Shown here piece by piece: positions 1 to 5,824 of a stretch of DNA of 6,459 nucleotides (its first letter is position 1; every line of letters begins with the position of its first letter). The stretch is from positions 1 through 6,459 of the forward strand of contig JAHEYE010000202.1 of assembly GCA_023251695.1 (NCBI GenBank), given 5' to 3'. The notes under the pieces were generated by a model that was not told where the DNA came from, made no database searches, and saw only the letters and a list, made by a program, of their open reading frames with translations. The position numbers and the translations under genes are program-made. The stretch is from Sphingobacteriaceae bacterium. GTDB lineage: Bacteria; Bacteroidota; Bacteroidia; B-17B0; Aurantibacillaceae.

Positions 1-3000
1 CGATATTTCTAATAACCCTTTTGTTGAGTATGCTGAAAAAGTACCTCTTTGTACAACTACTTATACGACCAACGATCCATCCGGTCCGACCTTAAGCGGA
101 AGCCAATGGTTCTTAAATACAATTAACGCAACCAACGCATGGAATGTTCAGAATGGAACTTCAACCATTGTTGTTGCTGTTGTGGATAATGCAATCATGC
201 GTACACATCCTGACTTAACAGGAAATATTTACACCAATGCAGGCGAAATCGCTGGTAACTCAATCGATGATGATGGAAACGGTTACGTAGATGATGTGAA
301 TGGGTATGATGTTGGTGATAATGATAATAGTGTTTTACCCCTTAATACAACTTGGAATCATGGTACGCATACATCCGGACTTGTTGCTGCACGTACAGAT
401 AACAGCACCGGAATTTCCGCTATTGGTTTCAACTTAAAAATACTTCCTGTTAAAGCTACAGCAAACTCTGCGGGCTCAAACGCGGTAACCAACGGATTCG
501 GTGGTATAGTTTATGCTGTACGTACAAAAGCAAGGGTTATTTCCTGTTCGTGGGGCGGAACTGTTTCCGCGACTTCCGATCAATCTGTTATTACTTATGC
601 CTGGAATAAAGGTTGCATTGTTATAGTTTCGGCAGGTAATGATAATAACTCGGTACTTCACTATCCTGCTGCTTATACTAATGCGTATGCAGTTGCTTCA
701 AGCGGAACAACCAATACAAAATCAGGTTTTTCATGTTTTGGAACCTGGGTGGATATTACTTCTCCCGGCGAATCAATTTACAGTACAGTTCCAAACACAA
801 CTTACGCAAATATGCAGGGAACTTCAATGGCTTGTCCAATAGTTGCCGGACTAGCAGGTTTAATGCTTTCTAAAAACGCATACTTAACGCCGACTCAGGT
901 ATTGAATTGCATTTCATCAACTGCAGCTAATATTTATACCATTGCAGCGAACTCGCCTTATGCACCAAACCAATTAGGTACAGGAAGAATTGAAGCTTAT
1001 CAGGCTATGTTGTGTGCTTCTGTTACGGCAGGCAGCGGACCAACTGCTGATTTCGTTTCAGATAAACAGGTTACTTGTCCGAATAATGCAATTAAGTTTA
1101 CTGATCTCACAACTTTATATCCTACTTCGTGGAGCTGGACCTTCCAAGGTGGAAGTCCTGCTACTTCAACTTTAGCGAACCCAACAGTGAGTTGGACTGC
1201 TGCAGGAACTTATTCGGTTTCTTTAACAGCGACTAACCTTTATGGTAATAATACCGTAAATAAAATTGCCTATATCACAATCACCAATCCGGGGTCTTTA
1301 CCTTTAGTTGAAGGTTTCCAGGGAGCTGCATGGCCTCCTGCAAACTGGGTTGATGATAATAAATTTTTAGACTCAGTAAGATTCTCCAGATCAACTGCAG
1401 CGGGTGGATGGGGTTTAAGCACTGCTTCATTATTATTTGATAATTATTACAATGATGCTGCCGGTGTACGCGACGGATTCCAATTCCCTAAATTAAACAT
1501 GAGTTCTGTATCGAATGCAACTGTAACTTTTGATGTGGCATTTGCACGTTATGATGCTCAGTATTCTGATACATTAGCAGTTGACATTTCAACCAATTGC
1601 GGACAAACATGGACCAATGTATATACAAAAGGAGGAACTGCATTATCTACAGCTCCCGATTACACAGCTGCCTTATTTGTACCTACCGCAGCACAATGGC
1701 GGACTGAAAGCATTGTTATCACACCACAAGCGGCAGGACAATCAAATGTGTTATTATCATTTGTGAATCATGGTCATTATGGTAACGGTCTTTATATAGA
1801 TAACGTAAACATTACTTATTCTACTGCAGCAGCGCCTTCTGCGAATTACAATTATCCGGCGTCAATTTGCAGCGGGGCAGCAATGACCTTTACGGATACA
1901 TCTACTAATTCACCAACTTCATGGTCGTGGAATATGCCTGGTGCTTCTATTACAACATCTACACTTCAAAATCCAACAGTTAATTACGCAACTGGCGGAG
2001 TTTACAGTGTAACTTTAACCGCAACAAATGGTGCAGGAAGTAATTCAATCACTAAAACATTTACTGTAATTGGCACACCTACCATAGCTGCTGCAGGTAC
2101 CACTAGTGCTTGTGCAGGTTCATCTGCAACCTTAACTGCCAGCGGTGCAACTTCCTATACTTGGAATCCCGGCGCATTAACAGGTGGAACTGTTGTAGTG
2201 ACTCCTGCAGGTACTACTACCTATACTTTAGTTGGTGCTACAGGTGCTTGTTCAGGTAATACGACTAAAGTTGTAACCATTGTAGCTAATCCTACAGTTG
2301 CGGTTAACAGCTCGACAATTTGTCCTGGCGGAACAGCAACTTTAACAGCAAGTGGTGCTACAACTTACAGTTGGAATACAGGTTCAACAGCAACAAGCAT
2401 CAATCCTTCACCTGCAAGTACAACAAACTATACAGTAATTGGAACTACATCAGGTTGTACAAATACTAAAACAACTTCAGTTGTAGTTGCTCCTGCTCCT
2501 ACCGTAGCGGTTAACTCCTCAACAATTTGTGCGGGACAATCCACTAACTTAATTGCAAGCGGCGCTACAACTTATAGTTGGAATACTGGACCAACAACAA
2601 ACTCAATTACTGTTTCTCCTGCTACAACAACAACATATACAGTTACAGGAACAACGGGTAGTTGTATTGATGTTAAAACTTCGGTTGTAAATGTAAATGC
2701 ATTACCAAGTTTAACTTTAGCAAGTTCATCGGGTACTGCTTGTACTGCAACTACGGGTGGTGTTAACTTAACGTTAACAGGTTCTCCTGCCGGCGGTGTT
2801 TATTCAGGTCCGGGTGTTGTGGGTAGCACATTTACCACACAAACTATTGCAGGAACTTATACGGCTACTTATTCTTATACCAATGCAGCAAACGGTTGCT
2901 CGAATACTATTAATACAAGTATCATTGTAAGTGTATGTACCGGTATAAACACTTCTAATGCACTTAACGGACAATTAATTGTATATCCAAACCCTAACAG

Positions 3001-3199
3001 TGGTGTGTTCACCATCTTAGTTAACTTTGAAGACAATTTTGATATTGCGGTGTATAACAATATCGGACAAATGGTAAAACAGTCTTCAGGCATGAAAGGT
3101 AATAGTCAGATTGATTTGAGCGGATACGCAAGCGGCATTTATAATATTGTTATTAATGTGAATGGTAATTATAAAACTGTGAAGATGGTTATTGAGTAG
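1..3199 (+). CDS. Secreted subtilisin-like (S8) serine protease with PKD, Ig-like and T9SS sorting domains, 5'-truncated
   Basis: The reading frame is open from base 2, so the gene starts left of the window; 1065 residues are visible. The GTG at 182 is internal, because starting there would cut into the catalytic Asp motif VAVVD. The S8 triad is Asp62 (codon 185-187), His120 in HGTHTSG (359-361) and Ser275 in GTSMACP (824-826), with the oxyanion Asn213 in SAGN (638-640). An Asp-rich loop (SIDDDGNGYVDD) probably binds calcium. Then follow PKD domain 1 (residues 347-429), a MAM or choice-of-anchor-like jelly roll (about 431-607), PKD domain 2 (612-692), Ig-like repeats (693-979) and a T9SS type A domain (988-1065) with VYPNPNSG. 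The domains imply an exported protease sent through the outer membrane by the type IX system and anchored or released there; signal peptide and propeptide must lie upstream. Substrate is unknown. The family and secretion calls are firm, the exact jelly-roll family is not. Confidence 0.95.
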   Translation, partial: DISNNPFVEYAEKVPLCTTTYTTNDPSGPTLSGSQWFLNTINATNAWNVQNGTSTIVVAVVDNAIMRTHPDLTGNIYTNAGEIAGNSIDDDGNGYVDDVNGYDVGDNDNSVLPLNTTWNHGTHTSGLVAARTDNSTGISAIGFNLKILPVKATANSAGSNAVTNGFGGIVYAVRTKARVISCSWGGTVSATSDQSVITYAWNKGCIVIVSAGNDNNSVLHYPAAYTNAYAVASSGTTNTKSGFSCFGTWVDITSPGESIYSTVPNTTYANMQGTSMACPIVAGLAGLMLSKNAYLTPTQVLNCISSTAANIYTIAANSPYAPNQLGTGRIEAYQAMLCASVTAGSGPTADFVSDKQVTCPNNAIKFTDLTTLYPTSWSWTFQGGSPATSTLANPTVSWTAAGTYSVSLTATNLYGNNTVNKIAYITITNPGSLPLVEGFQGAAWPPANWVDDNKFLDSVRFSRSTAAGGWGLSTASLLFDNYYNDAAGVRDGFQFPKLNMSSVSNATVTFDVAFARYDAQYSDTLAVDISTNCGQTWTNVYTKGGTALSTAPDYTAALFVPTAAQWRTESIVITPQAAGQSNVLLSFVNHGHYGNGLYIDNVNITYSTAAAPSANYNYPASICSGAAMTFTDTSTNSPTSWSWNMPGASITTSTLQNPTVNYATGGVYSVTLTATNGAGSNSITKTFTVIGTPTIAAAGTTSACAGSSATLTASGATSYTWNPGALTGGTVVVTPAGTTTYTLVGATGACSGNTTKVVTIVANPTVAVNSSTICPGGTATLTASGATTYSWNTGSTATSINPSPASTTNYTVIGTTSGCTNTKTTSVVVAPAPTVAVNSSTICAGQSTNLIASGATTYSWNTGPTTNSITVSPATTTTYTVTGTTGSCIDVKTSVVNVNALPSLTLASSSGTACTATTGGVNLTLTGSPAGGVYSGPGVVGSTFTTQTIAGTYTATYSYTNAANGCSNTINTSIIVSVCTGINTSNALNGQLIVYPNPNSGVFTILVNFEDNFDIAVYNNIGQMVKQSSGMKGNSQIDLSGYASGIYNIVINVNGNYKTVKMVIE
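2078..2938 (+). repeat. Tandem Ig-like (CHU_C-associated type) repeats inside the protease gene
   Basis: Three consecutive units of 71, 69 and 69 codons start at 2078, 2291 and 2498, each opening with PT[IV]A and carrying ASGAT-[ST]-Y-[ST]-WN in the middle and a TTYT or TNYT strand later. Each unit has two cysteines, one near the start (ACAG, ICPG, ICAG) and one near the end (GACSG, SGCTN, GSCID), which could form a disulfide across the sandwich. A fourth, divergent unit (2705-2938) keeps two cysteines but lost the ASGAT core. Units 2 and 3 are the most alike and differ largely at third codon positions, so the duplication is not recent. Such repeats usually act as stalks or carbohydrate or surface-binding spacers in Bacteroidota exoproteins; the role here is inferred. 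Confidence 0.85.
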
Positions 3200-3220
3200 T
3201 CTTCGACAAGCTCAGACTAC
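3196..3220. repeat. REP-like palindromic element overlapping the protease stop codon
   Basis: Perfect 7-bp arms GTAGTCT (3196-3202) and AGACTAC (3214-3220) enclose the 11-base loop TCGACAAGCTC. The TAG stop (3197-3199) lies inside the left arm. The core TTCGACAAGCTCAG (reverse TGAGCTTGTCGAA) matches, from memory, a short palindromic repeat scattered in intergenic DNA of many bacteria, the kind associated with REP/RAYT mobilisation. Only one copy is in this window and no RAYT gene is present, so the repeat identity rests on recall and on the hairpin. Confidence 0.6.
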
Positions 3221-3230
3221 GGTCATATTA

Positions 3231-3262
3231 AAAAGGCTGCTCCAAAAGAGCGGCCTTTTTTT
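3231..3262 (+). terminator. Rho-independent terminator of the protease gene
   Basis: A 12-bp stem pairs AAAAGGCTGCTC (3231-3242) with GAGCGGCCTTTT (3248-3259), containing one G-T wobble, around a CAAAA loop. A run of seven T (3256-3262) follows the GC-rich part. It sits 32 bp after the protease stop and should separate it from the next gene. The A-run on the left side means it might also work weakly on the opposite strand. Confidence 0.9.
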
Positions 3263-3338
3263 ATTAATTTATTCGATTTAACAAATCTAGTTTATGGAAT
3301 AAGAGTCGTTTTTGCGTCTAAATACCAAAAGCAAGCTT

Positions 3339-4295
3339 ATGAAGACTCCAAATTACATAGTCCGCATTCCGGAACCCTGCCACGAGGACTGGAATAAAAT
3401 GATTCCTGATGAGAAGGGAAAATTCTGCGGTTCCTGCAGTAAATCGGTGGTTGATTTTTCAAATAAAACAGACGCAGAGATAAATCTTATTTTATTGGAA
3501 AATAAAGGTCAGAAAGTTTGCGGTCATTTTAAGAAAACGCAAATCAACCGTCCCTTAAACATCAGTTTCGATTTAAAAAACCTTCCTAAAAATGTAAGCT
3601 CGACAAAAGCCTTTGCTATTGCTTTGTTTTTAGTGTTCGGCACTTTATTGTTCAGTTGCACTGATGATAAAGATCAAACGGTAGGAACTATTGAGGTAAC
3701 CAATACAATTCAAACCACAGAAAATGAAGTGGTGGGAAAAATGGAATATCTGCCACAAATGATAACCGACAGCATAGAAGACATTGAAACTGTAGATGGG
3801 ACTATGATAGTATCAGAATCACATGTCAACGGAGGTTTGAGTTACGAGGAAGTAACTCCTATCAAGGATTCTACTTTAAACAGAGAAGTACCAATTGTAA
3901 AAGAAGAGGAAACCATTTACCGTACCATGGGATTAATTGCTATTGAAACAGTAGTGCCTGTTGATACCACAACTACCGATACAATTGTACAAAAAAATAC
4001 ACCCACTCAAATTGGAGATAATGTAATTTCAAAAAATACAGATTTGTCGGTTTATCCAAATCCAAGCACCGGAGAATTTATCATTAAGTATGATGTTACC
4101 AAACGAGCGGATGTAAAAGTTGATATTCTGGATATAAAAGGATCACTCATAAAATCAGTGGTTAATACTTCAAATCAACATGAAGGGAAATATCAAATCC
4201 CCGTAAATTTAAGTGAATTGCCTTCAGGTATTTATTTTGTTAACCTCACTAATAACGGCAAACGTTTTACTGAAAAGTTGGTCATTACGAAATAA
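3339..4295 (+). CDS. CHEDW-type cysteine-motif membrane protein with C-terminal T9SS sorting domain, function unknown
   Basis: I prefer the ATG at 3339 (MKTPNYIVRIPEPCHEDW, 318 aa) to an in-frame TTG at 3312, because homologous-looking Bacteroidota proteins begin just before the IPEPCHEDW motif. Residues 1-70 hold Cys14, Cys30, Cys33 and Cys61 in CHEDW, CGSC and VCGHF, with no signal peptide; the spacing C-x15-C-x2-C-x27-C suggests a metal or redox site but none is proven. Residues 91-106 are a single hydrophobic segment ending in LFSC107, which resembles a lipobox, followed by TDDKD. Residues 113-215 are acidic and Thr-rich with imperfect repeats of a G-x-h-x-Y type. Residues 236-318 form a T9SS type A domain (SVYPNPSTGEF to LVITK). 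The architecture is a recurring but functionally uncharacterised Bacteroidota type. It lies after a strong terminator and 59 bp before the next gene. The gene is confident; the function is unknown. Confidence 0.9.
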   Translation: MKTPNYIVRIPEPCHEDWNKMIPDEKGKFCGSCSKSVVDFSNKTDAEINLILLENKGQKVCGHFKKTQINRPLNISFDLKNLPKNVSSTKAFAIALFLVFGTLLFSCTDDKDQTVGTIEVTNTIQTTENEVVGKMEYLPQMITDSIEDIETVDGTMIVSESHVNGGLSYEEVTPIKDSTLNREVPIVKEEETIYRTMGLIAIETVVPVDTTTTDTIVQKNTPTQIGDNVISKNTDLSVYPNPSTGEFIIKYDVTKRADVKVDILDIKGSLIKSVVNTSNQHEGKYQIPVNLSELPSGIYFVNLTNNGKRFTEKLVITK

Positions 4296-4333
4296 CAAAA
4301 CCATTTGTCCGACCAAGCTATTATGCTTATTTT

Positions 4334-4341
4334 TACTTTAG
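4334..4341 (+). promoter_or_regulatory. Possible Bacteroidota -7 promoter element (TACTTTAG)
   Basis: TACTTTAG matches five of six fixed positions of the Bacteroidota -7 consensus TAnnTTTG. A TTTG at 4304-4307 could be the -33 element, but the 26-base gap is longer than the usual roughly 20. The site is 13 bp before the DUF1801 start, which would give a very short leader. It is a weak candidate. Confidence 0.22.
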
Positions 4342-4354
4342 GTGAAACAAGAAT

Positions 4355-4777
4355 ATGGCTAAAGAAAATAAAACCACAGAAAACAAAAACAGCGTTGAGG
4401 CTTTTTTGAAAAAAACAAAAGACAAGCAAAAGCGCGAAGATTGCGAAGCTTTAATTAAATTAATCAGCAAACACACCAAGTTTGAAGCCAAAATGTGGGG
4501 CACCGCTATTGTAGGTTTTGGTTCTTATCATTACAAATACGAAAGTGGCCGTGAAGGCGATGCGCCTTTGGTAGGAATTTCTCCCAGAGCTAATGCTATT
4601 GTTTTATACTTATGTAACGCCAAAAGTGAGACTGAACTTCTTAAAAAATTAGGTAAACATAAATTAGGCGGTGGTTGCCTTTACATAAAGACTATAATGG
4701 ATATCGACACCAAAATTGTGTTGAAACTGGTTGACATCTCTATAAAACACCTTACAAAATTATATCCAAAAAAATAA
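4355..4777 (+). CDS. DUF1801 domain-containing protein
   Basis: The 140-residue product fits the DUF1801 (YdhG-like) family over its full length. Visible family hallmarks are SVEAFLKK (13-20), KREDCEALIKLI (26-37), MWG (47-49), the long conserved GFGSYHYKYESGREGD (54-69), GISPR (74-78) and the late glycine-rich LGGGCLYIK. There is no signal peptide or membrane segment, so it should be cytoplasmic. The fold of this family is known from structural work but no reaction is established to my knowledge. GGTGA at 4341-4345 is a plausible ribosome binding site 9 bases before the ATG. The N-terminal dozen residues are Lys/Asn/Glu-rich and probably disordered. The SRPBCC gene follows after only 5 bp, so the two are almost certainly co-transcribed. 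Confidence 0.93.
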   Translation: MAKENKTTENKNSVEAFLKKTKDKQKREDCEALIKLISKHTKFEAKMWGTAIVGFGSYHYKYESGREGDAPLVGISPRANAIVLYLCNAKSETELLKKLGKHKLGGGCLYIKTIMDIDTKIVLKLVDISIKHLTKLYPKK

Positions 4778-4782
4778 ATAAT

Positions 4783-5226
4783 ATGAAATACACTAACGAA
4801 ATTGAAATTAATAAGCCTATTGATAAAGTAATTGAATTATTTGATAATGCCGATAACCTTTCCAAATGGATGGAAGGTCTGCAAAGTTTTGAGCATATCA
4901 GCGGCACTCCCGGTCAGGTTGGGGCAAAATCAAAATTGAAATTCAAGGTGCGCAACCGTGAAATGGAATTGATAGAAACGGTGACTGTCCGGAACCTTCC
5001 AAAAGAATTTAGCGGGACTTATGAGGCCGCCAATGGTAAGGGTGCTTTAAATATTGTAAGAAATGAATTTGTAAAACTTTCGCCTACCAAAACAAAATAC
5101 ATCAGCGAGAGCGAATTTCAGTTCAAAGGCTTTATGGTAGTTGTTGCCGCGTTAATGAAAGGCGCTTTTAAAAAGCAGTCACTAAAGTACATTACTAACT
5201 TTAAAAATTTTGCGGAGAGTGTTTAA
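4783..5226 (+). CDS. SRPBCC (START/Bet v 1-like) family protein
   Basis: The 147-residue product has the helix-grip layout of the SRPBCC superfamily: an opening strand (YTNEIEINKP), the conserved PIDKVIELFDNADNLSKWM helix pair, a run of antiparallel strands (for example KLKFKVRNREMELIETVTV) and a long C-terminal helix (GAFKKQSLKYITNFKNFAES). Proteins of this fold bind hydrophobic ligands or act as cyclases, hydrolases or Hsp90 co-chaperone-like factors; nothing here fixes the ligand. No export signal is present. It starts 5 bp after the DUF1801 stop with a weak A-rich leader (AAATAAT), which fits translational coupling. Its TAA stop shares bases with the stop of the convergent DUF4199 gene. 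Confidence 0.88.
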   Translation: MKYTNEIEINKPIDKVIELFDNADNLSKWMEGLQSFEHISGTPGQVGAKSKLKFKVRNREMELIETVTVRNLPKEFSGTYEAANGKGALNIVRNEFVKLSPTKTKYISESEFQFKGFMVVVAALMKGAFKKQSLKYITNFKNFAESV

Positions 5227-5750
5227 GCCTTCGCTTTTTTCATAAACACAGCAACAATAAATGCTGAGCTAAAGCAAATCAGGAAAAACGAAAATAATTT
5301 CGCTGTAACAGCTTTCATTGGCGATAGAGCGGCAATGTTTTCATCAATAATATTCTGAAACATTTCAGGTTTTACTTTACCGGGATTTAATTGCACTTGT
5401 TTTTCAAGGAAAGCATGATAATCCGCGCCGTTATAATACTCTTTTGAGATGTCTTCCAGTTTCCAAACAAATTCAATGGCATTGTAGCAACTTAATATCA
5501 CCACCGAAACACCAAAAATAGTAAGCCCAATCTTCAAAGCCTCCCTTCCTCCTATTACTCCCCCATTTTCAACATCGCGTACATACTTAATGGCAATAAT
5601 CATGAATGGAATTATGGCGAATACCGAAATAATGTGTGAATAATAAAAACCAAAAGTGGTAAGTTGCTGTCCGGTAAGAACAATTACAAGTTTGTAAATG
5701 ATAACACAAATACTGTAAGTTAATCCGAGATATAGAGCGCGTTTATTCAT
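5223..5750 (-). CDS. DUF4199 family integral membrane protein
   Basis: I place the start at the ATG at 5750-5748 (MNKRALYLGL, 175 aa) rather than the upstream in-frame GTG at 5789. The ATG is preceded by the A-rich AAACAAGAA and puts the first hydrophobic segment right at the N-terminus, as in this family. Four membrane helices are visible at about residues 5-25, 32-53, 72-95 and 150-170, with a hydrophilic stretch of about 50 residues between helices 3 and 4. The GG-x-IGGREALKIGL motif before helix 3 and the Tyr-rich segment KEYYNGADY are typical of DUF4199, a family common in Bacteroidota whose function is unknown. It is probably an inner-membrane protein. It lies 74 bp downstream of rho on the same strand and overlaps the SRPBCC gene tail to tail by 4 bp. 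Confidence 0.88.
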   Translation of the reverse strand: MNKRALYLGLTYSICVIIYKLVIVLTGQQLTTFGFYYSHIISVFAIIPFMIIAIKYVRDVENGGVIGGREALKIGLTIFGVSVVILSCYNAIEFVWKLEDISKEYYNGADYHAFLEKQVQLNPGKVKPEMFQNIIDENIAALSPMKAVTAKLFSFFLICFSSAFIVAVFMKKAKA

Positions 5751-5789
5751 TTCTTGTTTAAAGTTTCTGGTTGGTTTGCAAAAAAACAC

Positions 5790-5817
5790 TTCTGCTTTCT
5801 GCCTACTCCTAACTGCT
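5790..5817. repeat. Degenerate 7-bp tandem repeat between rho and the DUF4199 gene
   Basis: On the plus strand four 7-mers follow in phase: TTCTGCT, TTCTGCC, TACTCCT and AACTGCT, with a partial TAC after them. The consensus is [TA][TA]CTGC[CT]. From memory, arrays of CTGCCTA/CTGCCAA-like 7-mers are frequent in Bacteroidota intergenic DNA; this would be a short, decayed example. No function is assigned. Confidence 0.5.
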
Positions 5818-5824
5818 TACCGGA

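Noticed and set aside
182..184. GTG as the start of the protease gene
   Set aside because: The frame is open to base 2 and the upstream codons encode GSQWFLNTINATNAW and VVAV, normal S8 sequence leading into the catalytic Asp.
476..1766. Several 60-70 codon frames on both strands inside the protease
   Set aside because: They are out-of-frame shadows of a strongly supported gene with no initiation signal or domain.
2875..3093. Minus-strand frame of 72 codons within the protease tail
   Set aside because: It lies opposite the Ig repeat and sorting domain, which are clearly coding; it shows no recognisable protein features.
3312..3338. TTG start adding nine residues to the CHEDW protein
   Set aside because: The extra RLNTKSKL stretch adds no domain, and an ATG directly before the conserved motif is the simpler start.
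5225..5240. Hairpin AAGC-CTTC-GCTT plus T-run as terminator of the SRPBCC gene
   Set aside because: The stem is only four base pairs and the T-run is explained by the Lys-rich C-terminus of the DUF4199 gene on the other strand.
5780..5786. Seven T on the minus strand as a terminator after rho
   Set aside because: No inverted repeat precedes the T-run, so there is no hairpin to support it.
5751..5789. GTG start extending the DUF4199 protein by 13 residues
   Set aside because: The extension is hydrophilic and precedes the typical MNKR-helix start; the ATG has a better A-rich leader.
5790..5817. 7-bp repeats as part of a CRISPR array
   Set aside because: Units are directly adjacent without spacers and far too short for CRISPR repeats.
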